A DNA stretch of 64,000 bases from Cheilinus undulatus (GCF_018320785.1 NC_054872.1:40102551-40166550); one strand, 5' to 3'; counted from the first letter of the stretch, positions 33,661 to 46,710 are shown. The notes: generated from the letters alone by a model not told the origin. Made by a program: numbers and translations.

Positions 33661-36600
33661 GTGCCATCCTGTTGAGCTCAGGTTACTACCAGAGCAGCGT
33701 CACCGAACATCTGCACAGATTTTTGTATTTAACTCTTGAGAAAGTAGTTTCTTATAACTGAAAAAAGAGGCTTCACTGTCACAAACCATGGTATTGAAAT
33801 CAGCATCCCTCTGCATTGCTATCAAAACATGTATTATGTTGCAGACAGTTTGAACAAATCTTACCTATTGCTTTCGTTGGTACAAAACCAGTATGTCTGC
33901 TTCCTCTAACCTAAATTTGTCTTAATCTCCAGGCTTAGTTCTTGAGTATGATCTGTATGATTCTTGATTGTTTGGGACTCATGCCAGAACCTGACATTTA
34001 CAGCTGCTGATTGAAACGACAAAAAAAAAAAACACTCTGACACATAAAGCTGTCTTTGTCACAGCATTTCAAACTGACAGCAGCTTGTCAGACAGTTTTA
34101 CACAGGAATGTAGAAAATTACTCTGCAAAACGAGAGAGTGCAGAAATGATACAAAAACATCTGTTTGTCTAGATTTAGGTTGTCTGTTTCATTAAATAGT
34201 CAGATTAGCTTTATGTGGCTTATGTGCATGATCCAGAATGCCTTTAACAGCTTTTTGCTTGAAATGCTGAGCTGTATTTGTGCCTTTTATATTCATTGCT
34301 GCCCAGGTGTCATCCAGGACTTGCCGCTTTTGTCTCACAGACGTACTTTGACAGCTGCGTGAGAGCCAAAACACCCTCCTCTCACCTGCTTTTCTGACTC
34401 ACAACCTTGTGCTGTGATGACAGCGCCCTGATCTTTGGTGCTGAGCCAGCAGGAGCCACGTGCAGCAGGTCCCGAGGTCACGGCTGGGGTGTCCACAGGG
34501 AATATTAATTTGTCAAATGACAACATCAGTATTGGGCAGACTTAAGTATGTCTTTCTTTTAAGGTTTTTAGGAAGCAAAGTAATTTGTTTAATGTTTTTA
34601 ATCAAATGATTGCTGACGTAGCTTTTGCACACATGGAGGGTGGAGCCAATATTTACCTTTTAAAAGAATCTAGAACAAACCAATTAGTGGCACAAGGCAA
34701 ACTATTTTGTTAATAAAGTTCTAGGAGTTTTATAATTCCAGAATAACAATCACTGACACAAAACTAGTAAAAGTAAAAAAAACATTTAGATCTGTTTTAA
34801 TACCACAGCAACAAAAATGGAGATCCCAACTGCCATGTATTGTATAATTTCTTGTTTTTCTTGCCTAATGTTGCAAAGCACGCTAACTAGATTGCACAAA
34901 TGCAATTTATTTATGCAATTTAGACAGTATAACACCCTCTGCTCTTTATTTGTAGACTTTAACACAACTTTTGCACCTTAATCAAGTGCATGTGACTTGA
35001 TAAACACCACTTCTACTCTCTCAGAGCAGTTTTGGTGTCTGTTTCTTTACCTTTACAATACCATCAATCATTAAAATAACTGATATTTTATTGTTTAAGG
35101 ACACATGATAGTGAAAAGTTTCAAGTATCCAAATTTTGTCAACCTTATAGAGCACAGATTTCAGTCTTCTGTAGTGAGAGACCAACTTTATGTGTTTCAG
35201 ACCCAAAGTATAGCAGAGTCAGAGTAAGACAGTGGTTAAAGAGTTGCTTCAGTAGCTCTGCTTTCACCATCAAATCAGGAGAAATATTTGAACTCTCTGG
35301 AAACACTGTGTACATAAGACAGTAATGTGATGATGTCAGGCCTGCTGTTGAACACAGACTTTCAAAGAGTGCTGATTTGGTCTGTTTGATTGAAGCCACA
35401 GCCTGTAATTGTGGAAAATAAAAAGAACATGTTATTTGTCCTACTATTTCATAAGCTTAATAACTGGTTTTGGTTTTATGCCTGTAGCAGATGAGAGGAT
35501 ACCACTTACACGGACTAAAGGGGAAAATATCATCTGGATTGTGCAGTATATGCCCCTCTGGTGTATGTCGTACCATTGTTTCACAAGTAAGCCCCTGTGC
35601 AGCACATTGCAATTTAATGTAACTGTGGATAGAACCAGAGATTTAACTGATTTAAATATAGGATTATGATACGACATAGACAGCAATGATGAATGTTTGA
35701 CCTTTTTACTCTTCTACTCAGCAGAAATCATAATGCAGTTAGTTTTTAGTTTTTTAAAAGAAAGTTGTTGTCTTTCTAGTGTCCTGAAAATAGTTAAACC
35801 AAGGGGCTTCAAAGTGCTCCAGAGTTTGTTTCCTGTTATTCTGCATAGGTGAGAATCTTGTCAACAAATGTGTAACAAATGATGATGGAGGTAGCTTGGG
35901 AAGCAGGTCCAAGCTAGAAAGGCAGCAGCCCAACTAACAGAGTTGCAGACATAAAACATTAAACATACAACACTGACTTCAGTCTACTTTAAACAATTTA
36001 AAGAGACCAGCTCTGCAAGACATACATTTCCCTGCAGAAGATCCCAGGCAATGCCTGTACCTGAAACTCCTCATACCCATTCCTTCCTGCCCTCTTTGCT
36101 TTATTTTCACTCTTTACATCACTAAATGTATTTTAGACAACATCATATGATTGGCTAGATGTCACATGAGTACAAGCCAATCACCACTTAAACCTGGGTG
36201 CCACTGACACAGCGTATGACATCACTTCCTGTCTTCCTGATTCAGCTGTGTTGCTTTATGCCGTTTCTCATGGTGATAGAGCTGGGGCCAGTTTGTTGAT
36301 TTTCCTTCAGTTTTTTGATCATGCAGTTTTACTTTTGCCTCATTAAATACATTTTATACATCATAAATCCTAAACACACATCGCACATCGATTTCCAAAC
36401 ATCAGTTATCATTTTCATGAACTAATGATCAGTATCAGTCATAAAAAAACAGTATCAGTCAATCCCTAATAATGTAAACGTTGTTCACACACTCCTGCCT
36501 GAAAATCCACAAACTTATTTGTACCTACAGCTAATATACAGCTAATAATACAGATAATATGTCAGTTGGGTAATATCAATAAGCGTAAATCTGCTAATAT

Positions 36601-37059
36601 GAAGATGATACCGTATATAAATAAGGTTAGTTCCTTAGCAACTCCACCGTCTGCAACTGATTGTTTTTAATGGTGGTATGCAAACTGCTTTTAGGTGAAC
36701 TACATCCACTGTCTGGTAGGAGTACCACATTACAACCAGATGCCTGTAAAAATAGGGAAAAAAGTTTTTGAATTGCATGAAATATTCATTATTTTAACTT
36801 ATAAAGTACTTACTGTTCGGATATTTGACTAACATTGTCCATTTCCAATCAAACTCCAACCTCAGCTTTTTTTTTCTTAAATGAAATCTGAATTCTGCTT
36901 CATTCTGCAGAGCTTACACCCTTCACCTCTGCAAAGTTTACATTGCAGAGCACAGTGACCCAGATAGTGGTCTTTGTTAAAGCTGGGGCACTTGGCTCAC
37001 CATTAAGAAAAATCAATTTCCTGTTTTTTGCAGTTGTAGATTACAACAGGAGATCTAAA

Positions 37060-37200
37060 TATTAGAGGCTGACTGATACTGGTTTGTCACGGCTGACACC
37101 AGTGGCAGTTATAAGTAGATTATGAGACTGATATTTGGAACTGATATGTGTTTATGGTAAACCATTATCCTCCAATAAGTCTTAGTAGTTTAGATTTTAG
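37060..37200. repeat. GACTGATA-type dispersed repeat fragment
   Basis: AGGCTGACTGATACTGG and GAGACTGATATTTGG resemble the CCGATA/TCGGC repeats at 41.17, 57.8 and 61.9 kb. It is a fragment without ends. Confidence 0.35.
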
Positions 37201-37426
37201 ATTTATAGCATAATAGAACATTAACCATTTAAAAATGCTTGGCTACATTACTAATTTCTAAAGATGAACGTGCACAAGAGCTTGAAAGCCGAGTTTTAAT
37301 AAATGTACACCTTTTAAAAGCTGAGGTATTTAATAACCAGCTGTGCAGGTGCTTTGATTCTTTACTTAAGTTAAAAATACTCGGACACAAGTCTTAAGTT
37401 TTGCATTCAAAACTTACTCATGTTTT

Positions 37427-37621
37427 GGGAGCACAGATGGTCGAGTGGTTTAAGGCGCTACCCATGCACGCAGGCGGCCCGGGTTCGAATTTAGCCTGAG
37501 GCCCTGTACCGCATGTCCTTCCCCACTCTCTTCCCTGTTTCTGAGCCTATCCACTGTCCTTCCTCTATCAAATAAAGGCATGAAAAGTCCCGAAAATAAA
37601 TCTTTGGAAAAAAAAAAAAAA
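37427..37621 (+). mobile_element. tRNA-derived SINE, full length, perfect 12-bp target duplication
   Basis: It begins GGGAGCACAGATGGTCGAGTGG (box A), has box B GGGTTCGAAT, a body with CCCCACTCTCTTCCCTG, and ends in AAATAAATCTTTGG plus 15 A. TTACTCATGTTT occurs on both sides (37414-37425 and 37625-37636). The exact duplication and intact poly(A) indicate a younger insertion than the relative at 11979-12166, which has two mismatches. It lies in PHLDB3 intron 1, in the sense orientation. Confidence 0.92.
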
Positions 37622-38670
37622 CAATTACTCATGTTTCAACAGGCAAGGAAAATGTACTTAATGTTACAAGAGAAAAATGACATTTAAAATATTATACTAC
37701 TAACCCAGGTTCTATCTAGTGATGTATCAATGTGATCATCATGGAAATGTTGCAGGCAGGAAGGCGGAGCGGATTTAGACTGATTCATTCTGATTGGCTG
37801 ATTTGAATTGAGACTGAGGAGAGAGCTAGTTGGAAAGATGCACCTTGCAGCAGAGTCAAAATTGTGCACTTTTTCCATACATGAATTAAATAATCAGTGA
37901 TCTATAACATAAACCACAGATACAGCTATAGGCCCAAAGCCAAACATTGCTCCTGAAGTGTTGATTTTTAGTTTTTATTGATGGTCCTGTCTAAATGCCT
38001 GTATGATCCTTTTTTGTACTTAACCACAACAAAAACTGTCCTGATTTTGATGCATCTGTGTCACAAAGATCGATCTTATACTACAACACTCTGCTCCTGA
38101 CATCTACAAAGAAGTCAGAAATATACATTCAATCGTTTGCTTTGTCATGGATTTGAGAGAACCACAAGTGACCTGACCTCTAAGTCGGGCCTCTGTGGAT
38201 TAATCCGTCATTGTACATTGCCCCCTCTTTACAGGGCATTTAAGCTCACATGCTTTTCCTGTGACATGTTTTCCATATAGTACACTGCATTGAAAGCATT
38301 CTGACAGGCTGTAATCAGCATTCACACCCACACACTGAATGCCACTGTCACAGCTCTTTTGTCCTGCGTGTTGCCGGTGGAATATGGCTGTTGTCCGTGT
38401 TGACTTTATGGTTTTGTGTACACAATGCCTAGCCACACTTTTCTTTTTGTCAGCCACCAACTAGGGGTCAGAACGGGGATAAGGTCATTTCACAGAGCTA
38501 CTGCGGATTTCATTCACAGTTTGGAAGCTGGCGTGCATGCAGCTCTAGTTTCAGGGACGTATTAGATAATTTCTAAATATGTTTACACCCAGGGCCTATT
38601 ATGTTCACATTTGTTGCTGTCTCACTGGCACTCTGGCATTATTGTTTAAGAAAATAGTGGTGTTGATGTA

Positions 38671-39219
38671 GGGCAGGGCGATATGGTTAAAAAATTGAAT
38701 ATCTGATTTTTTTCACTCCGAACTCGATTTACGATTTTATTTATTTGTTTTGTTTTGAAAAAGAAACTACTCAGAAAGGTTTCTTTTATTTTTCTTAACA
38801 ATATGTAACAAAATTGAACTGAATGTTCCTTTAAAGGTCAAAGAGGTAGCTGTAAACTTATCTTTAAAAGTGCAATATGGAGGGTTATATCCATTAACAC
38901 TCAGGCTTTGAAAGTTTTTATCCGCTTGAAAAACAGACTGAAAGATTTGCTAATGTCTCTCCATGATCTATGCAAGTAAGCAAGACCATCAGAGGAACAG
39001 TGATCGTTTCATTATTTGTATTTGAACACTGTGGTTACACGAGTGATATGTAAGAAAAAATGTCTAATTTTGTTTACAGGGTTGCCAGAATGAACATAAA
39101 ATTAAAGCTTCTTACTGTGGCTTTTACTTTTGGTATTACTGCAGCAAAGTTTTATAGGAATTCTCGATTTCAATTTTCAAAATCTTGATTATGGATTTAA
39201 TCTATTTATTTTCCAGCCC
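38671..39219. mobile_element. GGGC-ended MITE with TA duplication
   Basis: The left end GGGCAGGGCGATATGG is inverted at the right as ATTTTCCAGCCC, and TA flanks both ends (38669-38670 and 39220-39221). The interior is AT-rich with ATTCTCGATTTCAATTTTC and a partly inverted counterpart. Length is 549 bp with no ORF. It shares its ends with the element at 43967 and with other GGGCTGG sequences in the window. Confidence 0.75.
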
Positions 39220-40916
39220 TATGTAGATGATGTAAATTAAGATGAAAACTCAGAATACATGAATTTGTTTTAAAATTCACACAAGTGCCGGGATTAACAA
39301 TACCCCTTTACAGTCCTTCATAAGTTTTTTTATTTTTTTAAAAGCCCACTTTTGTTTCCCCTAACATGGAGAACTTACCTGAACATAATCCAAGCACAAC
39401 ACCTGTTCAGTCTGGGTTCACTCTTTAGCACATGATATCTTCTTAAAAAAAAAAAAAGAAATAAAAAACTATTTGTGATTATGTTCCCATGATTTAGGGC
39501 TATGGCATAGTTGTGTCAATGTGTACATTGATTTTCAGTCTGTGGGGACAGTTTCTTAACTGCATTAGAAATTGCAAAAATGTTGATTTTTAATCATGAG
39601 AACAGATTTGACAAATCATTTTTTATTTATTCTCTCTATTATGCTCAGTAGATGTTGACATTTAAAATGCACATTGACTTTTCCAAAGCTAAACTGTTGA
39701 TGATATACCAGAGAGAACAGATATCATCTTACAAAACCTTACCGTGCCTCTTGAATCACAGACAGCTGTTGAAAAGGGCAGCTAATAAGATTTTCTGGCT
39801 GAGGTCCACCTGAGTATTATTATGTGAATCATGAGTCAGCATACAGACTCGGCTTCCATTCAGAGAGACGGAGATGAAGCAGCTATTGGTAGTGTTGTTT
39901 GTTATTCTGACTGAACTAGCAAACCATGAGCTGGCTCTACAGATCTGTCTGCAGGTCTCTGCTAAACTTCACGTAGATGGTTGTAATTTGTACATGCTGT
40001 TTATGCGCACTTAACAACCTGTTAGACATCAGGAGTCATATTTGTTTATTGAAGATCTCATCCTCTGCCTCCCTCTCTGACTAAATATCTGTGTTTGTTT
40101 ATGAAGGATGGCTTTTTCTCTTCCTATGCTTTTAAACTACATTTAACTGACTAGTCTACATAGGAGAAAAAGCTCAAAAAACAGCCAAATTACATGGTCT
40201 ATGTGTCAGTGGGTGTGTGAGGCTGTTGAGCCAAGCAGAGTATGGCTAAAGTTAGCAACTAGCTTTGCTGTCTTTTTTTTCTTTTTGCAGATTAATGTCG
40301 GGCTTAATGTGGTTGCTCATCACTTTATGAGTTTCAGTTTAACCCTCAACAGCCTACATACAACTTAATTTCCATTTTTTTAGGTAAAAAACTGCTTGAC
40401 TGCACTGTTCCTACGAGATGCTAAACAATTAGCTTCTCATGTTTACAGTTGACAAAGAGAAGCTCTGGCCATTATTTGAAGCTACAGTAGCTAGTGCTGG
40501 GCAATTTATTAATTATCAATGTCAAGTTACAATTTTGGCTTCCAACAAGTAAAAGTTTTAGTGTTTTTGTGTTTTTTTTGCAACAAGCATTATTCTTTTT
40601 TTTCATAACAATCAATTTTCATATTAATATTTATATTTTTGATGATTTATTTTCATGTTTGTTTTCAGAGTGGTCTAAATGTTAAAGTTCAATAAATGCA
40701 TTTGATGTAGCTGTTGTAAAATCAGTGAATAATTGTGTTCAATGATTGTGACGTCAGTGTAACTTTAAATAATCCTGATCGTCATCTTTGCCATAATTGA
40801 GCATTTCTAACAGTGGCTACTAGTGGTGAAGGGCTTCATTATTATTCGAGCGAGCATTTGGCTGGGATATCAGGGCTGTGTTTCTTAAAAAAAGATGATT
40901 AGTTGAACCGACACAT

Positions 40917-41070
40917 AGGGCTGAACAATTTGTGGAAATAATCTAATTGCAATTTTTTCCCTCAATATTGTGATTGAGATTTAATATGTGATTATTTAGG
41001 TTCCTCGTTTTGTGTTGTTTGGCAAGCATAAGCAAGAAATCATTCAATATTATAACAAGCACAATATTAA
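40917..41070. repeat. GGGCTG-ended MITE, partial
   Basis: TA/GGGCTGAACAATTTGTGG followed by AATCTAATTGCAATTTTTTCC resembles the left end of the 43967-44799 element. The right end is lost or obscured by an A-rich stretch near 41090. Confidence 0.55.
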
Positions 41071-41170
41071 ATAAGTTTAACTAGGGTTAAAAAAAAAAAA
41101 AAAATTTAAAGATATCTTAATGCAATTTTGGCTCGTATAGCCAATTTTGATATCAATTGCTATATTAAAG

Positions 41171-41592
41171 GGGATGCAAGATATTGGATTTTTGCCAGTA
41201 TGTCAGTATTTACAGATTCATTTTGGCTTTCACCAATATTTAAATATGTTTCTCAGACCTAAAACTTCAGTCCTTTGAACACACTTTAAGGTTCAAGAAT
41301 GAACAAAGAAATGCAATTTAGTCCTTAAATCACTCTTTAATGTTTAAAGAAAGAGGATAAATAAAGAAAAAAGTCCTTAACTGACACAGGTCCATTGGTC
41401 TGGCCTAAAACTCCATGTATTTATTAGTGTATCTGGCAAAAATCTACAGTTGATATACATGTATGCTGATCTTCACAGCCAAAATATTGGCTGGAAATAT
41501 CGGCAAAATTTTGATATCTGCTGATACGATATTTGACTTTGTAAGCTAAAATCTGCCGATACTGATTTCAGGCCGATAATATCTTGCATCCC
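41171..41592. mobile_element. MITE with GGGATGCAAGATATTGG inverted ends
   Basis: GGGATGCAAGATATTGG at the left pairs with CCGATAATATCTTGCATCCC at the right. Inside are AAATCTGCCGATACTG and GAATGAACAAAGAAATGC, words shared with a degraded relative at 48580-48800. There is no ORF and no clear target duplication. Confidence 0.7.
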
Positions 41593-41593
41593 T

Positions 41594-42270
41594 AATTACC
41601 TCCACCAAGGAGGTTATGTGAACGGGTGGGTTTGTTCGTTTGTTAGCACGATAGCTCAAAAAGTCATGGATGGATTTTGATGAAATTTTCAGGAAATGTC
41701 AGAAATGGCATAAGGAAGAGCTGATTAGATTTTGGGAGTGATTAAGATCACCGTCTGGATCCAGGAATTTTTTTAAAGGATCCTTTACAATTGGGAGATA
41801 GGGCTAATGGCAGTGGTCTGTGCTGTTACAACTTTACACCAGGAGATGGCAGACATGAGTAACTTCAATACCAGCAGCATTTTTTGGTGTGTTTCTATTC
41901 AAAGTTTTGGAGTTTATTGAGTTTGAAAGACGCACGCCCAGTTGAGGCGACGAGTCGGAGCAAACAGAGAGAAAGACAGCGAATTGTAACGAGAATACTC
42001 ACAATGCTGGGAGGAACAGAGGAATATTCACCCTCTGCCATGACTTTCAGTGGTCCGGTGAGACCATGGGTGCTTCCGCCATGACGGTCCACACGTAGCG
42101 AAGCCAATGCTTTGCCTCACCGTGTCACCACTCCACCAGGGAGGGATTAATCGGCGAATTAGAATTTGGGAGTGATCCAGATCACCGTCTGGATCCAGGA
42201 ATGGTTTTAAAGGATTCTTCACTATTGGGAGATAAGGCTGATGGCTGCGCTCTCTGAGTGCTTTTCTAGT
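41594..42270. repeat. CCTCCACCAAGGAGG dispersed repeat with internal direct repeat
   Basis: It begins TACCTCCACCAAGGAGGTTA, a short hairpin that starts a very common fish repeat, and ends CTGAGTGCTTTTCTAG. A segment of about 80 bp at 41736-41816 is repeated at 42166-42244 (GATCACCGTCTGGATCCAGG in both). The intervening 350 bp has an open stretch but no recognised protein. Confidence 0.6.
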
Positions 42271-42297
42271 TAAATATATCCTGTCTGGTGTGGCAAT

Positions 42298-42415
42298 GCC
42301 TCCGGATCCCCAAGAAGGAGTTGGAAGATGTTGGGAGAGGGATTTCTGGGTTGACTTGCTTAGCCTGCTGCCACTGCAGCCCAGCCCCAGATAAGCTAAA
42401 GAAAATCAATTGATA
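42298..42415 (+). repeat. LINE 3'-end fragment
   Basis: GGAGTTGGAAGATGTTGGGA, GCTTAGCCTGCTGCCACTGC and CAGATAAGCTAAAGAAAATC match the characteristic 3' end of a fish non-LTR retrotransposon, usually followed by a GATGGATG tail. The element is 5'-truncated. The clade (RTE-like) is my inference. Confidence 0.55.
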
Positions 42416-42509
42416 GATCGACGAAGTAAATTGGTCAGCACAGAGGCCAAAACCTCATACCCATTTAATATCTACGGGAGGAATCTGATATGTAGGGATA
42501 TGTCGCACT

Positions 42510-42602
42510 CAAAATGCTGTTTTGTTTGAATAAACACAATTCCCATGAATAAGTAAAAATCCTGTGAAAAGGAGAGTGTCCACATACTTTTGCCCACATC
42601 GT
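42510..42602. repeat. Tc1-type end fragment
   Basis: CACAATTCCCATGAATAAG and GTGTCCACATACTTTTGCCC resemble one terminus of a fish Tc1 family. No partner end is nearby. Confidence 0.45.
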
Positions 42603-43966
42603 TTATCACTTTAATGATCACTTGCCCCACTTTTAATAACTTCCTCTGTGACCCTCTGCTTTCCAGTAAGAGCAGTCAATGATCAGAGAAAACACGCAGA
42701 GAGAGCTTACAGTGACTCATATAACTCATAAAACAAACATAAGGGCAAACTTGCAGTCTGACCTCAAGCTAAAGTCCACTCAGATACACTATCAACAGCC
42801 CAGAGCAGAGAGAGAGAGAGGTATTCAGGAGGAAAGTCCATACTTTCATGTTAACACAAGGGTTTGTCTAATGCAGCTAACAAAAGGTTAAACAAACACA
42901 ATACACTAACAAAACAAGAACGAGTGAGACAGAAGAGCAGTGACTGTAAATTTCAAAATCAGCTGGTAGAGAAAAAGAGAAAAAAGAAGCCAAAGGTCAG
43001 GCTGAGAGATGGAGCAAAGAACAAAACAGAGTTTTGTGCCCAAAATAATTAGGCTTGATTGTAGGGAGGGGAAAGATTTCTCTGGAGAGAAAGATAACAG
43101 AACAGAGACACAGTTAGGCATGTGTTTATGTGTGAGTGTATTATGTAATAAAAACTCAGAGGTAACACAAGACATAACTCTGCAGCTCCCAGTCTGATCC
43201 CAGAAGGCTTCAGGACTCTGCAGCGCTAATCATCAACCGCAGATAAGCAATAACCAGAAACAGCTGACTCACTATAACACACAGAGTCAGTCGAAGAGAG
43301 TTTATATGCTCAGCAGGGGTACGGGACAGAGCTTTTTGTTGGCGTAGGGCCAAAAACTTCCTACCACCATTTTTCAGGGGGAAAGAAAATGATAACTTTT
43401 CAAAGAATTTAACAATGAAAGGTCATAGTCAGCATCTTTTTAAAAGTTTTGATTGCTTTAAAACTTGTTCAAACTCACTGACAGATGTAGAGGGGCTGAT
43501 TTATGAAAAACATTAAAACCATGAAAAATGGAGATACAGGGTTTTGGCCAGATGACAGTGATTTTCATCTGTGCATCAATTTTAAATAAACGGTTGAGTT
43601 GTGACAAATTCTGTTTTTTTTTTTTTTTGCATTTTTTTGCTCCGTGCACATAGAGTAAATTTTATCAATAATTGCTTTTTCAGGAATTACAACAAAACAC
43701 AATTTTATAAGGGCTGATTCTATACAGAAGAGGTTGAAGAGCTGGGTTCATAATTAAATTATAATTAATGCATATCAATAAATTAGACATATAAATCACC
43801 CTTTATTTCATAAGCTGTTTGTGGTGACTGTACAAACGTTCATTACACGGGTCTTCAGAAAACAATCTCATTTCCATAAAAAACAAGTAATATACAACAG
43901 GAGGCGCTTGTTAGCCAGTTAACAGTCATGTTCGGATATCAAATTTGCAAAATTTATGTGTCGGTA

Positions 43967-44799
43967 GGGCTGGACAATTAATCACAAATTACTTTATATC
44001 GCAATATTGCATCCTGCAATTTTCAAATCACAGACAGTGCAATATTCCTGGAAGTGTCAAAATACCAGTTTGATACAATCATTTTTCTTTTGTTAAGCTT
44101 TGCAAATTATTTAAACATTCAAGTGGCTTTTTTATTTTTATTTTTAAACAAAAATCCTACTTTTCTTGCTCATGTATTTATTTTTCTTCATTAAAATGAG
44201 AATAATATGAGAGATGATCATCCCTGTATGTGATCCTCCAGCTATTTCTGTGTCTGCCCTGAGGTCTTCAAGTTGGACGTGCCCAGAAGACTTCCAAAAG
44301 AAAGCGCCCAGGAAGCGTCCTGATCAGATACCTGATCCACTTCAACCAGCTCGTTTTAATGTGGAGCAGCGGCTCTACTCCTAGTTCCCTCTGGTTGTCT
44401 GAACTCCTTACGCTCTTTCTAAGCACTCATTTCCACTTGTTTCCACAATCTCATCCTGTCAGTGATTATGGCTGATCTAACTATCTAGTTGAGATGATTT
44501 TGACTCATTTTGCAGATTGGATATCAACTGCTTTATTAAAGGATAAGATATTTTTTAATAAAATTACAATATTTAACAAGAAAAACATACAAAAATGAAG
44601 AAAAAAGTTTTTTTATTGTACACTTTTCGAAAAAAATGCCACATGATATGTAATGCATAGTGTCTTTGCTGCAAAAAAAGTTTTAAACTGGTATTTTGAC
44701 ACAAATTTCAGGTTAAAGAAATATTGCACCTTCTGTGATTTGAAAATAGAAGCTGGATATATTGCGATTTAATCTAATTTGGGATTAATTGCCCAGCCC
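43967..44799. mobile_element. GGGCTGG-ended MITE with long inverted repeats and TA duplication
   Basis: It starts GGGCTGGACAATTAATC and ends GATTAATTGCCCAGCCC. The inverted similarity continues through ATCGCAATATTGCA and TTTTCAAATCACAG against CTGTGATTTGAAAAT and ATATTGCGATTTAAT, so the arms are about 90-100 bp. TA flanks both ends (43965-43966 and 44800-44801). There is no transposase ORF, so it is non-autonomous. Confidence 0.85.
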
Positions 44800-44801
44800 T
44801 A

Positions 44802-45235
44802 AGTCAAGCTTTAGTCGACGAAACTCATAAAAATTTTAGTCTTGTTTTAGTCCATAAAAAGTCCTCACATTTAAGTCTAAAGTTTTAGTCCAAGCATTCA
44901 TTCTCTAGCCTGAATCTGGTACTAAATCATGGTAGTGTATGCACCATGCCAAACCTGGGATCCCTTCTTTCTACAGCTGAGAGGCAGCATAGCTATAGAT
45001 GTATTTGGACAGATTTTCCCACAGTGGAGAAATATCATGGACTCTGAATGTCCAACAAAAACCGAATTACATTTTTAGTGTAGTTTTAGTCATGCTGATG
45101 GAAATTATTCTTACTTTTATTTAGTTTTAGTCATCAAAGATCTTATTTGGTTAGTCTCAGTCGAGTTCTTCTCATGGAAAAAGGCTGTCGATGAAATTTT
45201 TTAGTCATAGTTTTAGACAGTGAAATTAACACACG
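44802..45235. repeat. TTTTAGTC-rich dispersed repeat
   Basis: CTTTAGTCGACGAAACTC, ATTTTAGTCTTGTTTTAGTC and later GTAGTTTTAGTCATGCTG and TTTAGTTTTAGTCATC mark a common fish repeat built on the TTTTAGTC word. Its left edge coincides with the end of the MITE at 43967. Confidence 0.5.
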
Positions 45236-46710
45236 TAGGAATGGAGGGGTTGGGTGAACTGCTAGGGCTACATGGCTCTTCAAACTGAGATTTTCTGGGA
45301 GCAAACTAAATATTTTGGGGCCACACATCCAACTTTGACTCAGTCTGCTTGGTAATGTCAAAATATAAACAGTCGTTCACTGTCTTCACTGTGAGCTATG
45401 CTGACATTCTCATTCATGAGCTGCAAATGTACTCATTCAGCTCGCCATAAACCAAAAATATGAGCATGGTCAATGATCGAACTGTGCATTAGCGCATTCA
45501 TGCAGAATGGTGGATTTGCTTCTCTGTTATGACCCATGCAACAGCAATGATATGCCTTGTTGCACAACACCAAAGCTGGTTATGATATAGACCAGTAAGC
45601 ATAAAATTACCCCTACACAACTATCTCTATGATGAGAAATGTTTAGTTTACCTCTGAGAGCGTTATTGGAAGCTATTTTTATGGACACGGGTTTAAAGCT
45701 TATGTTCTGACTTCAGTTTATCCTCAGAAACAAGACACTGATGTTTACCCTCCTGAAACCACATTTCCTGCTTTTTTCTCTCCACTCTCTCTGTCCTTCT
45801 CTCACCCTGTCTGATCTCTCTCTCTCCATGTCAGTGTGCCAGTCGTTGTTTGGAAGCCCTCACTCATTTCTTGGCTGTATATTTATCTCTGTGCTCCCAG
45901 TCTGCCTTCATCCACTGCAGCCTAATAAGGTCTGGATTCAAGAGGAGAGGGAGGGCACAGAAGGCCAGGGAATATGGTGGGAAAAGGTTTGACAACAGGA
46001 ATTCAAAAGTATTTTCCCACAAATTGCTTTTGGTGTGCAGCGTAAAGAGAAACCATATTGTGACAGGATAAAGGCTAAAAAAGAACAAAGAGGCAAGAAT
46101 GAAGGTATATAGGTTGAAAAATTCCCTAATGATGGGAACACTTTGATGTAAAACAATGTAAACACTCTGTAATATTTGCTCAAGCAAATGTGACAAAAAA
46201 AGTACAACTTAAAAGAGCTTCAAAGTCTTTTCTGATGTGCTCCAGCATTTTTGTGGGTGATCTCTCCTTGTAGTTTTCATTGATTGTTCCAGCTCCATTC
46301 ATAAACTCTCTCGCCGTCGGACACATCAAAGACCTCCAAAAAGAAAAGACTATTTATCGTTGCACAATCACCAGAGTCCTTCACTGTGAAAGAGACCCTG
46401 AAACGCAGCCACAGACCATCGCCCACATCCTGAAACCTCCTCTCTCTCTTTCACTATTACTTCCTTTTTCACTCCTATGTGTTTTCTCCTTCACACACTG
46501 GTTCCTGAAACCCGAGGGGGGATTTTCAGTGTTTTTTAAAGTGCTTATGCAGTACTACTCAGCTGTGATATCCCCTTTGTGAGCTGTCAGCTGACACGCC
46601 TGCAACCGTGCAGCAGATTAGATTACCACAATATTCTTCAAAGCCAGAAAGACCCCTCCACCGCCTCCTCCTGCTCTGTAGCTCTCATTAACGTCCTTTT
46701 TTCCTTTTAG

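Larger units (their letters stand above)
29632..46710. other. Presumed PHLDB3 intron 1, repeat-filled
   Basis: These 17 kb contain LINE, SINE, MITE and tandem repeats listed separately. Between them (for example 34.0-36.4, 39.2-40.9 and 45.2-46.7 kb) I see no exon with splice-site support and no RNA gene. A relatively GC-rich 34.33-34.50 kb patch has no recognised feature. Confidence 0.5.

Noticed and set aside
37431-37500. Possible tRNA gene on the + strand
   Set aside because: Box A and box B are present, but the acceptor stem does not pair and the segment continues into a SINE body with poly(A) and target duplications.
45864-46196. Minus-strand ORF of 110 codons
   Set aside because: It lies in a pyrimidine-rich intron stretch, has low-complexity hydrophobic composition and no recognisable domain. 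It looks like chance.
46280-46582. Plus-strand ORF of 100 codons upstream of the first PHLDB3 coding exon
   Set aside because: It is not in phase with the exon at 46711, has no PHLDB similarity and no donor at its end.
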